Shown here in pieces: positions 8,328 through 15,920 of a DNA stretch of 40,372 nt (within the stretch, counting starts at the first letter, position 1; each line of letters opens with the position of its first letter). The translations under genes and the position numbers were made by a program. The stretch lies in NCBI RefSeq assembly GCF_913058035.1, contig NZ_CAJXPA010000018.1, positions 1-40,372 on the forward strand, given 5' to 3'. The notes beneath the pieces were generated by a model. It did not search any database. It saw only the letters and a list, made by a program, of their open reading frames with translations, and had not been told where the DNA came from. Source of the stretch: an uncultured Paraglaciecola sp. GTDB taxonomy: Bacteria > Pseudomonadota > Gammaproteobacteria > Enterobacterales > Alteromonadaceae.

Positions 8328-9269
8328 ATGTCAGCCATTAAACAGATTGTGAATCTACCCCTTTTTTTACTCGTGTTGAGTAGTTGCACGGGCGGGTCTT
8401 TAACACGACACACCGATGGTGAGAATTTACCCGTAGCTTATGTTGGTTTTACAGGCCAATACAATGGATTTAGTCTAGTACTGGACGAACGTTTTGACTT
8501 TTTAAATCAAGATATTTGGGAAATAGGTGACGGTGCAGTAGGTGGTGAAGCAGCCTGCCGTTTTCAACCTCAAGGAGTACAAGTAAATAATGGGCTACTG
8601 AATTTAATCATTCGTGAGGAACCCATCGCGGCGGGGTGGTCTGATGACCATAACATGGACAAGTCGACTTACGAGTTTTCCTGTGGCGAGCTTAGAAGTG
8701 TTGACAACAAAAGGATCAAGTATGGCCGTTTTGAAACCCGCATGAAAGCCCCTAATAGAGAAACCGCATCGGGCTATATTTCTTCACTTTTTACCTACAC
8801 CAATGAGGGTACTCCTAGAGAATGGGAAGAAATAGATGTGGAGTTGGAAGGTGGTAGGCCAGATAAATTTCAAGCTAACTTAATTTATGGAAATGATGTA
8901 TGGGCTTGGTGGGCCACCAGACAATGGGGTGCATGGGAAGACAAAATTGAAATAGCCCCGGCTGATGAATGGAGGGTATATGCCATCGAATGGTTGCCGA
9001 CAGTTATTAATTGGTACGTTGATGGAGAATTAACTAAATCCTTAAAAGCGACCGATTTAGATTGCAAACCTAGTTGTGTTGGTAATCAGGTCTACGCAAC
9101 CCCTATCCCAGATAACCTTACTCAATTAATGATGAATTTTTGGATCCCTAAAGATCATATACAAAATAATTTTGGTGGCAATAAAGAGCGCAATCGTTAT
9201 CCCATGTATGCGCAATATGATTGGATCCGTTTTTATGAATTAGACTCAGAGCCTTTTACACAGTGGTGA
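8328..9269 (+). CDS. Glycoside hydrolase family 16 lipoprotein (beta-glucanase-like)
   Basis: A 313-residue enzyme with a lipoprotein signal (lipobox LSSC, Cys20), so it is probably anchored in the outer membrane. The GH16 catalytic motif is EEIDVELEG: Glu168 would be the nucleophile, Asp170 the assisting residue and Glu172 the acid/base. The EXDXE spacing without an inserted residue is the form seen in lichenases and xyloglucan-active enzymes, not in most laminarinases or agarases. Substrate-side aromatic residues are plentiful (WAWWATRQWGAW, WLPTVINWYVDG). It probably cleaves a beta-glucan or related marine polysaccharide. No SusCD/TonB gene or sulfatase is next to it, so this is not a full polysaccharide utilisation locus. 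An unusual 12-bp repeat array precedes it. Confidence 0.87.
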   Translation: MSAIKQIVNLPLFLLVLSSCTGGSLTRHTDGENLPVAYVGFTGQYNGFSLVLDERFDFLNQDIWEIGDGAVGGEAACRFQPQGVQVNNGLLNLIIREEPIAAGWSDDHNMDKSTYEFSCGELRSVDNKRIKYGRFETRMKAPNRETASGYISSLFTYTNEGTPREWEEIDVELEGGRPDKFQANLIYGNDVWAWWATRQWGAWEDKIEIAPADEWRVYAIEWLPTVINWYVDGELTKSLKATDLDCKPSCVGNQVYATPIPDNLTQLMMNFWIPKDHIQNNFGGNKERNRYPMYAQYDWIRFYELDSEPFTQW

Positions 9270-9437
9270 TTTTGTCACGAGATTAAATCAGAAAGTATCT
9301 CCAGGCTTTCTAGTGACCCTACTCAGTTAATCTTTAAAATATTCAGTATATTGATACAACAACATCTTGAAAGACTATTGTCGGTTTTTATCTGCGGCTG
9401 ATAATCTGACAAATATTAATAATTGAGAGTGTATTAC

Positions 9438-10202
9438 ATGGATATTCAAGGACAATTCAATGACAAAGTAGTGTTAGTGACTGGTGCTGCTAATGGAATC
9501 GGTGAAAATGCCGCTCAGGCATTTGCTATTCAAGGTGCCGAGGTGGTGTTGGCGGATATAGACACAACTGGTCAACAAGTTGCAGAACGTCTGTGTGCCC
9601 AAGGTCATAAGGCTGTTTTCCATGTCTGTGATGTGAGTGATCCAGAGTCAGTGGCATCACTTTTTACGTTTATCCAAGATACTTTTGGCCGGTTAGACAT
9701 TGCTTTTAACAACGCAGGTATAGATATTGAGTCGAGTAAATTAGCCGAGGGCAGTGAGCATGTTTTTGATAAAATTATGGATGTTAATGTCAAAGGGGTG
9801 TGGCTGTGTATGCAACATGAAATCCAGACTATGCTCAAAACTGGTGGTGGAGCAATCGTAAATACTGCGTCTGTTGCGGGTTTAGGTGCTGCGCCGAAAA
9901 TGAGTATTTATGCTGCGAGTAAACATGCAGTAGTGGGACTGACTAAGTCAGCTGCGGTTGAATATGCTAAAAAAGGCATCAGAGTCAATGCTATTTGTCC
10001 TGCTGTAATTGATACGAAGATGTATCGTCGAGCTATAGCGGGTGATGAAAAAAAGGCCCATGCTATTGGCTCTATGCACCCCGTTGGCAGAATAGGAAAA
10101 GTGGAAGAAGTTGTTGGTGCTGTTTTGTATTTGAGCTCCGATGCAGCAGGCTTCACCACAGGAGCAACCCTACCCGTTGATGGCGGCTCAACTGCTATTT
10201 AG
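9438..10202 (+). CDS. SDR family NAD-dependent oxidoreductase
   Basis: A 254-residue classical short-chain dehydrogenase/reductase. The cofactor motif is TGAANGIG at 15-22, and Asp40 at the end of strand beta-2 favours NAD(H) over NADP(H). NNAG lies at 91-94, and the catalytic set is Ser145, Tyr158 and Lys162 (YAASK). The C-terminal GGSTAI ending is typical. The substrate is unknown (glucose/3-hydroxyacyl/cyclohexanol-type SDRs look alike). ATG 9438 was chosen because GAGAG precedes it; a TTG five codons upstream is also in frame. The gene stands alone between the GH16 gene and a convergent Nudix gene. Confidence 0.88.
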   Translation: MDIQGQFNDKVVLVTGAANGIGENAAQAFAIQGAEVVLADIDTTGQQVAERLCAQGHKAVFHVCDVSDPESVASLFTFIQDTFGRLDIAFNNAGIDIESSKLAEGSEHVFDKIMDVNVKGVWLCMQHEIQTMLKTGGGAIVNTASVAGLGAAPKMSIYAASKHAVVGLTKSAAVEYAKKGIRVNAICPAVIDTKMYRRAIAGDEKKAHAIGSMHPVGRIGKVEEVVGAVLYLSSDAAGFTTGATLPVDGGSTAI

Positions 10203-10213
10203 TCGTTGAGCAA

Positions 10214-10249
10214 ACTAATAAGGCCGAATATATCATCGCCCTTATTAGT
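10214..10249. other. Long inverted repeat between convergent genes
   Basis: Perfect 10-bp arms ACTAATAAGG (10214-10223) and CCTTATTAGT (10240-10249) sit between the SDR gene and the convergent Nudix gene. There is no T-tract on either side, so it is at best an imperfect terminator for transcripts from both sides. Confidence 0.5.
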
Positions 10250-10328
10250 CCTAACACTAAAACTTAACAAGTTCGTAAATAGGGAAGAAATGCTAAGATG
10301 TTATAACTTTTGCGTGAACCAAACGTTG

Positions 10329-11075
10329 TTAGGATTCATTATCTGCTAAAAAAATTTCATGCTTTAGTTTGGAAAATTGACTGAAATCTAGAGTCGATTT
10401 ACCTAAACCTGTTGTATTGAGTAAAGATTTAATCAAATATTTATTAAACTTACTATTGTTGTCATCGGCTAAGAAATGTTCAGGTAATGTCCATTTTGCG
10501 TCGTCAATTTCGTGGGTATCTTGAATATCGATTTGCGTTGATAACGGGGCTAGCTTACACACTATGTATATGTTAGATTTTCCAAATCGGTAAGGGTGAG
10601 TACTGGCCATGCCTAAAACAGAATTAAATGTGGTTTGGATACCTGTTTCTTCCAGTACTTCTCGGATCACCGCATCCTCAATTTTTTCACCTAACTCAAT
10701 GTGGCCACCGGGCAGTTTATAAGTAGTGGCTTCGCGCTCACGTATCACCAATATTTCTCCCTGTGGGTTTTGCACTAGACCGCCTGCGCCAAGCGAGTGT
10801 GTGGGCACAAAAGGAACAAAGTCCTGTGGTTGAGATTTAAAAATTAAGGTGACTTCGGTGGATAAACAATTATGAAAAGTGAAACCTTGTGTGGTGGCTG
10901 CAGCTATCAAATGCGCTAAACTAATAGATAATGTTAACCAGATAACTGATTTTTCCTGAAGTTTGGCATGGCTCAATAAAGCGTTTAATTGTGGTGAAAA
11001 TACATCTATGTCTTCAGGTATTTGATTGCTGTTGATAATGATGCCGTTGAATTTGTTGTACTCAAATGCTAACAA
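10329..11075 (-). CDS. Nudix hydrolase with NUDT6-like N-terminal domain
   Basis: A 248-residue protein. The Nudix box spans 124-146 (GHIELGEKIEDAVI then REVLEETGI), fitting GX5EX7REUXEEXGU with all metal-binding glutamates present. Residues 1-90 form the pre-Nudix domain known from human NUDT6 and its bacterial relatives (NGIIINS near the start, then SVIWLTLSISLAHLIAAATT and GFTFHNC). A tail of about 50 residues follows the Nudix fold. It should hydrolyse a nucleoside diphosphate linked to another moiety, with the substrate unknown. The start is probably TTG 11075: a stop codon lies just upstream in frame, no ATG is available, and GAGAAG precedes it. Confidence 0.85.
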   Translation of the reverse strand: MLAFEYNKFNGIIINSNQIPEDIDVFSPQLNALLSHAKLQEKSVIWLTLSISLAHLIAAATTQGFTFHNCLSTEVTLIFKSQPQDFVPFVPTHSLGAGGLVQNPQGEILVIREREATTYKLPGGHIELGEKIEDAVIREVLEETGIQTTFNSVLGMASTHPYRFGKSNIYIVCKLAPLSTQIDIQDTHEIDDAKWTLPEHFLADDNNSKFNKYLIKSLLNTTGLGKSTLDFSQFSKLKHEIFLADNES

Positions 11076-11601
11076 AACTTCTCACTTATAAATAAATATG
11101 TTTCATTTTAAAGGACATTATAGAACATATAAGTAATGACTACAGTGTTAAGGTGTTGATTCACATAAAATATGAGGCAGTCAATTGAACTTTTTATCTC
11201 TGTCATCTAGCAACAGCCATAACGGAATTACAATTACCCAAATTTGTTATAAATATTATGTGTATGTGATCAATTTATGTGGAGTTATACGCATGATGTA
11301 AACAAAGGTTAGAAGAGAATAGAGAATAGAGAATAGAGAATAGAAATTAGAAATAGGGAATGATTACCTAGATAGCAGCAAACCTATCAATCGCAAGACA
11401 AGGCTTTGGACTCAATACTGACTATTAAGGAGAATGACTCTAGCTTATCTAATATGACAGAGTAATAAAAATAGGTTAAAAGCTTAAGAACTCTCTATTC
11501 GAATTTAAATGATAATGTTGGGCAAAATTACGTAGCTTAAAACAATGTCACGCAAAAATACGGCTTTGGTATTTGCTTGAATAATTATTTATTCACTCAA
11601 C
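11076..11601. other. Intergenic region with heptanucleotide repeats
   Basis: It lies between the Nudix gene and the yceH-like stop, both on minus, so it should contain the Nudix promoter at its left end. A 7-bp repeat block lies at 11314-11355 and half of a 13-bp duplication at its right end. No ORF with a ribosome site was seen. Confidence 0.5.
11314..11355. repeat. Heptanucleotide tandem repeat (AGAGAAT)
   Basis: There are four perfect copies of AGAGAAT (11314, 11321, 11328, 11335) followed by two degenerate units, AGAAATT and AGAAATA. The period is exactly seven and the block is non-coding. Confidence 0.9.
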
Positions 11602-11613
11602 TTATTCACTCAA
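11589..11613. repeat. Duplicated yceH stop-codon segment
   Basis: TTATTCACTCAA occurs at 11589-11600 and again at 11602-11613, separated by one C (a 13-bp unit). Read on minus it encodes the last codons LSE and stop of the YceH-like protein, and the second copy lies just after the stop, so the C-terminus and its stop are duplicated. Confidence 0.85.
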
Positions 11614-12285
11614 TATATCCACCAGTTCTTTTAATTCTACTAATTGGTTAGTTAATTCAGCTACTTGTTGTTCCAATAGTGTAATACGTTCACAGGCCTG
11701 AAGGCTGTTCTGTGCTGTCTTGTGATACACGTTGGAAGAATTTTCTGTTGCTTTTGAAACCACTTGCAACCCATCTTCACCACTAAATAAATGTGCATAA
11801 CGAGAGTCACGTTTACCGGGTTCACGGTCTAGCTTAACGACTAATTGTTCATCGTTTAAATCGTATAACTTATTTAATGTAGCTTCTACTTCTTCAACAT
11901 TATTAAATTCAGCTAAGCGATTAGTGCGTGTCTTGAGTTCACCGGGTGTTTGTGGTCCGCGCAATAACATGGCACAGATAATTGCTAATTGTTGGCGACT
12001 AAATTTTAAGTCACTAAATTCAGTATTGCAGAAGCGGTGTTTGTATTTTACAACTCGACTTCCAACACCAGTTTGTTCAAAAATTAGTTTCTTATCTTTT
12101 AGCTCATCTAAACCAATTATCACATCAGATTCACTTAGGAGCATAACAGGGTCACGGTTACTTTTCTGATTGCAACCTAACGTTAAACCATTGAGAGACA
12201 AAGGATATTGGTCAGGCGTAGTGACTTCTTTTTCAAGTAATACACCGATAAGTCGTGCTTGGATTAGGGTGAGTTGAATGAGCAT
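11602..12285 (-). CDS. yceH: YceH/UPF0502 (DUF480) family protein
   Basis: A 227-residue protein of the conserved YceH family, whose known fold is two winged-helix domains. The N-terminus matches well (LTLIQARLIGVLLEKEVTTP, then QYPLSLNGL and CNQKSNRDPVM). The last 30 or so residues form a leucine-heptad helix (ERITLLEQQVAELTNQLVEL), likely a coiled coil for oligomerisation. The function is not established; DNA binding is possible from the fold. It starts 23 bases after the stop of the ABC1-kinase gene, so it is probably translated from the same mRNA. The stop region is tandemly duplicated. Confidence 0.9.
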   Translation of the reverse strand: MLIQLTLIQARLIGVLLEKEVTTPDQYPLSLNGLTLGCNQKSNRDPVMLLSESDVIIGLDELKDKKLIFEQTGVGSRVVKYKHRFCNTEFSDLKFSRQQLAIICAMLLRGPQTPGELKTRTNRLAEFNNVEEVEATLNKLYDLNDEQLVVKLDREPGKRDSRYAHLFSGEDGLQVVSKATENSSNVYHKTAQNSLQACERITLLEQQVAELTNQLVELKELVDILSE

Positions 12286-12308
12286 TTAAGCGTCCTTGAT
12301 GTTGCTAA

Positions 12309-13628
12309 TTAAGCTTTATTATACGGCGCAAATAGGCTTTGCATATCCACTTTGGCTTTCAATTTTATCGCTAACAAAAATAGCCCACCTAGTTTACGAT
12401 GTAAAAATATCGCATTAGCTGAAGGAGTGTGAGCGTATTGCTTTTCTAATCCTAACTGCATCCCTTCTTGTTGTAATCTGGAAGTCAGGTCTGAACCAGC
12501 AAAGTCGTAAGGTGATTCACCGTATAATGGCTCACAAGCCACATAAGCCAAATCAGTGATATCTTGCTGAAGCTTTTCAGGTAAATCCTGCCTGATTAAA
12601 CCTATATCTAAGATTGCTTGTCGTATCTCAGATTTTTTATGATTTCGGGCGCCTTGCATAAGTTGGCGATAACTTTCGGCCATTTTTAACGTGTAAACGC
12701 GAGTTGCGCCAAAATCTAAAAGCACAATTTTTTGAGATTCTTCATCGTATTGGTAATTGGCAAAATTAGGGTCTGTTTGTACCAGTTGAAAGTCGAATAG
12801 TTCTTTAAAAAATAAGCGCATCAGTTGGCTCATAACATGGTCGCGTGTTTCTTGCGGTGCATTTACTAACTGCTCTATTGGTATGCCATCAACAAAACTC
12901 ATTGCAAGGATTGTGTCTGAACTGAATTCTTTATCCAAAACAGGCATTATAAAGGCATCATCATTTTTAATAACAGCGGCATATTGTTCTAGGTAACGAC
13001 CTTCGAGGGCGTAATCAGCTTCATCGTGAAGCTGTTTCTTGGCTTCGGTTAACAAGGGTTTAAGATCCAGCCCTTTGGGTAATAGTCCGCTCATTTTCAC
13101 TAGAGTCGAAACATTATCGACGTCACTATCAATACTTTGTTTAATGCCTGGGTATTGGACTTTAATAGCTAAACGTTGTAGATCTCCGGTTATGACTTTA
13201 TGCACTTGACCTATTGATGCGGCAGCAATGGGTTGGAGTGGAAACTGGATAAACTTTTTTTGCCAACCGTCTCCCCATTGAGCTCCTAATAAACGAATCA
13301 GTTCTTTCTCTGGCATGGACTTAGCATCTGATCGCAGTCGGGCAAGTAAATCAGTTAGCTCAGCAGGCAATATATCTCCTGCGTCCATAGATATCATTTG
13401 GCCCACTTTCATCGCGGCACCCCGCATTTGAGCAAGTTGATCTGCCACACGTTTAGCATTAGAAGGTGTCAGCAACAAATCTTTAATTTTAGGCCTATTA
13501 CCTTTAACTAATTCGCTAACCCCTTCGGTAAGTATGTTTCCAGCCACACGACCTGCTAAGGAACCAAGTTTTCCGAAACGACTTAATCTACCTTTAGGTA
13601 TGGCTGCTGTATCAGCTTTTTTTTGCAT
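12309..13628 (-). CDS. ABC1/UbiB (AarF) family atypical kinase
   Basis: A 439-residue protein of the ABC1 (ADCK/UbiB) kinase-like family. Hallmarks are present: the family KxGQ motif (KVGQMIS, Lys74-Gln77), the alanine-rich nucleotide loop PIAAASIGQVH at 133-143, Lys156 in AIKVQYPG, the helix glutamate in DEADY (about 203), QTDPNFANY at 284-292 as the catalytic loop, and DFG at 305-307. It lacks the two C-terminal membrane helices of UbiB, so it is more like the soluble members (ADCK3-core or YbiB-like groups). A role in quinone or lipid metabolism is a family-level inference. The gene follows a marR gene by 48 bases and precedes yceH by 23. Confidence 0.88.
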   Translation of the reverse strand: MQKKADTAAIPKGRLSRFGKLGSLAGRVAGNILTEGVSELVKGNRPKIKDLLLTPSNAKRVADQLAQMRGAAMKVGQMISMDAGDILPAELTDLLARLRSDAKSMPEKELIRLLGAQWGDGWQKKFIQFPLQPIAAASIGQVHKVITGDLQRLAIKVQYPGIKQSIDSDVDNVSTLVKMSGLLPKGLDLKPLLTEAKKQLHDEADYALEGRYLEQYAAVIKNDDAFIMPVLDKEFSSDTILAMSFVDGIPIEQLVNAPQETRDHVMSQLMRLFFKELFDFQLVQTDPNFANYQYDEESQKIVLLDFGATRVYTLKMAESYRQLMQGARNHKKSEIRQAILDIGLIRQDLPEKLQQDITDLAYVACEPLYGESPYDFAGSDLTSRLQQEGMQLGLEKQYAHTPSANAIFLHRKLGGLFLLAIKLKAKVDMQSLFAPYNKA

Positions 13629-13676
13629 AAATATTAACTCTAAATGTCTTAAGTACGTTAGATTCTGAATTCCAGA

Positions 13677-14162
13677 CTACTCTATTGGCGTTATTTCTTG
13701 GATTGCACCCACCTCTAGCATGGGCGCTGCATCTAAGTTTTCTGCATCCATCATGTATGCAATACGTTGCATAGTTGAGACTAACTGGGTTTGCTCCCAT
13801 TCCTGAAGTTTTTCAAAACGGTCAATAAAATGCGCTTGTAGCGGCCTTGGAGCGTCTTTAACTACATCCTTTCCATGGCTAGTAAGGTACAAACCAACTT
13901 TTCGTTTATCTGTAACTGAGCGCTCTCGAATGACATAGGCACGTGCCTCAAGTCGGTCTAAGATACTGGTCACTGTGGCCGAACTAAGATTAATGCTTTT
14001 AGCTATATCTTTGACCATACAACCGCCATTTTGTTGAATTTCGTTAAGAACAATAAGCTGGGGACTGGTCAACCCACTTTCTTTAGATAACTTTTTCGAA
14101 TACAGACCAATAGCTCTAGTCACTTTTCTTAAGGAAACCAATAACTCTTCATATTTTTGCAT
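13677..14162 (-). CDS. MarR family transcriptional regulator
   Basis: A 161-residue winged-helix repressor-type protein. The recognition region is VKDIAKSINLSSATVTSILD at about 50-69, followed by the wing ERSVTDKRKVGLYLT (79-94) with the family D-x-R motif. The N- and C-terminal helices form the usual dimerisation domain. It probably senses a small phenolic or oxidant ligand; the ligand is unknown. The gene heads the marR - ABC1 kinase - yceH group on minus, so autoregulation of the whole cluster is plausible. The upstream region carries AT-rich inverted repeats that may serve as its operator. Confidence 0.88.
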   Translation of the reverse strand: MQKYEELLVSLRKVTRAIGLYSKKLSKESGLTSPQLIVLNEIQQNGGCMVKDIAKSINLSSATVTSILDRLEARAYVIRERSVTDKRKVGLYLTSHGKDVVKDAPRPLQAHFIDRFEKLQEWEQTQLVSTMQRIAYMMDAENLDAAPMLEVGAIQEITPIE

Positions 14163-14352
14163 AACTCTTCCGTATATATATTTTAAATTTGGCTGATGCT
14201 ACTGCTAACAGGGCCCAATAATAGGGGCCAAAAAATTGATGGCTAATGTATGCGTAATTAACGTAGAATTCAATTTTTATATTCGGAAATAACAGCTTAA
14301 TTATGGGCGTTTAAAAGTTCAATTCTATCTAATAATCCTAAGCGCGGACTAT

Positions 14353-14369
14353 GCTAATCGATTATTAGC
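14353..14369. promoter_or_regulatory. Inverted repeat upstream of marR (possible operator)
   Basis: Arms GCTAAT (14353-14358) and ATTAGC (14364-14369) around CGATT lie in the 287-base gap before the marR gene, about 190 bases from its start. GGACTA just left of it and TAGTCC about 60 bases further right form an outer pair. MarR-type proteins bind such short dyads, but this assignment is only positional. Confidence 0.3.
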
Positions 14370-14449
14370 TGGATTTTCAATGAAAAATTAGTTAGTATAC
14401 GAATTATTAGTCCACTACGTTATTTTAGTTCACATATCTAAAGGTTAAT

Positions 14450-14692
14450 ATGCAGTCCCTAAATCAATCAGAAACTTTACAGGTCAACAATAGTTCGAGC
14501 AACAGCCAAGAAATCTTTTCTGCTGTCGGTCAATCTTTTTGCCTTAAGTTAATGGTAGTTTTGGAGTTGCTAGTAGTGCTAATACAAAAGACCAGAAGCA
14601 TACTCCTCGAACAACATACCAATATTCAACAGCATAATTGGTACTTAAGCACCAAAGCCACAAGCTTTACCCACCAAGAAAACAAGCCCTGA
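14450..14692 (+). CDS. Small hypothetical ORF upstream of proB (doubtful)
   Basis: An 80-codon ORF from ATG 14450, preceded by AAAGGTTAAT. The residues are rich in N, Q and S at the ends with a hydrophobic middle (LKLMVVLELLVVLIQ), and no family is recognised. The gap to proB is 118 bases. It may be a short leader or a chance ORF. A weak hairpin AAGCC / GGCTTTT overlaps its stop and could terminate or attenuate before proB. Confidence 0.25.
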   Translation: MQSLNQSETLQVNNSSSNSQEIFSAVGQSFCLKLMVVLELLVVLIQKTRSILLEQHTNIQQHNWYLSTKATSFTHQENKP

Positions 14693-14810
14693 CGAACTAG
14701 GCTTTTCAACAAAATAAACTTATAAATTAACGAAATAAATTAGTAAAACAGGCACTCATGCCTAAATTAATATTTAAGCGTTTAATGACGCAAGGTAAAT
14801 AATTATTCAC

Positions 14811-15920
14811 ATGAATAAATTAGAATGGAAACGTATTGTCATAAAAGTTGGAAGTGCTTTGATAGCACCACATGGAAAAGGCTGTAGTAGTCAATATTTG
14901 ATAGGTATTGCACAATTTATCGTGAGCTGTCGTAATCAAGGTATCGAGGTGGTGTTAGTATCATCAGGCTCTGTTGCTGCAGGTTCACATTTGTTTCCAG
15001 ATGAATTACAACAGACTATAGCAATCAAAAAGGCCATGGCTGCAGCTGGACAAGCTGAAATGATGGCGACCTGGGATAAGTTATTTTGTTTTCCAACTGC
15101 ACAAATGTTGTTAACTCGTTGTGATTTGCGTGACAGAGAACGTTATGTAAGTGTCAGAGAGACCATATTTACGTTGTTAGAACATGATGTACTGCCGATT
15201 ATTAACGAAAATGACACCATTGTAACCGATAAGTTAAAAGTAGGAGACAATGATAATTTATCCGCGATAGTCGCTGCTGCCGCTGACGCCGATGCCTTGA
15301 TCATTTGTTCTGACATTAACGGCTTGTACAACAAAAATCCCAATAAACACGATGATGCTGTACTAATTCCGAATATCTCTGAAATAAATGCTGATATTTT
15401 TGCTATGGCTGATGGTGCAACAAGTGCAGTTGGCACAGGCGGTATGATAACAAAAGTAGAAGCAGCTCAAAAAGCGACGCTTCACGGCATTGATACATTT
15501 ATAGTTAATGGCTTTACTGACTTATCATTTGATAAATTATTAAAGGGCGAAAATCCAGGGACCCATTTCTCGTCAGACCCTTCTCCTATGAAAGAGCACT
15601 TGCACTGGATGACACACACATCTACCGCACAGGGTGAAGTCATCGTTGAAGATGACTTTACCACTAAATTAGATGCACACAGTGAAGAGCTTACCAGTGA
15701 AGATTTGGTCGGAGTCAGTGGTGAATTTGCTGTCGGTGATACAATATTAATACGTAAACATGACGGCACTAAGTTGGCAAAAGCTAAATCAAATTACAGC
15801 AGTTGTTTGTTGAATTTCATTACGAGTCAAGATGATAAAAACCTTGCTAATGATTATCAAGAGCAAACAGGACCTATTATTTCAGACAAAAATGTTGCCC
15901 TTTTGGAGGAGACTTTATGA
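14811..15920 (+). CDS. proB: Glutamate 5-kinase (ProB)
   Basis: A 369-residue enzyme catalysing ATP-dependent phosphorylation of glutamate, the first step of proline synthesis. The amino-acid-kinase domain spans 1-255 with IKVGSALI at the start, VSSGSVAAG at 50-58, INENDTIVTDKLKVGDNDNL at 131-150 (glutamate/proline-feedback region) and VGTGGMITKVEAA at 207-219. The C-terminal PUA domain occupies about 275-369. The length fits E. coli ProB (367). The start is ATG 14811; AAGG lies rather far upstream (about 15 bases), suggesting modest initiation. It overlaps proA by four bases (ATGA), so translation is coupled. Confidence 0.93.
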   Translation: MNKLEWKRIVIKVGSALIAPHGKGCSSQYLIGIAQFIVSCRNQGIEVVLVSSGSVAAGSHLFPDELQQTIAIKKAMAAAGQAEMMATWDKLFCFPTAQMLLTRCDLRDRERYVSVRETIFTLLEHDVLPIINENDTIVTDKLKVGDNDNLSAIVAAAADADALIICSDINGLYNKNPNKHDDAVLIPNISEINADIFAMADGATSAVGTGGMITKVEAAQKATLHGIDTFIVNGFTDLSFDKLLKGENPGTHFSSDPSPMKEHLHWMTHTSTAQGEVIVEDDFTTKLDAHSEELTSEDLVGVSGEFAVGDTILIRKHDGTKLAKAKSNYSSCLLNFITSQDDKNLANDYQEQTGPIISDKNVALLEETL

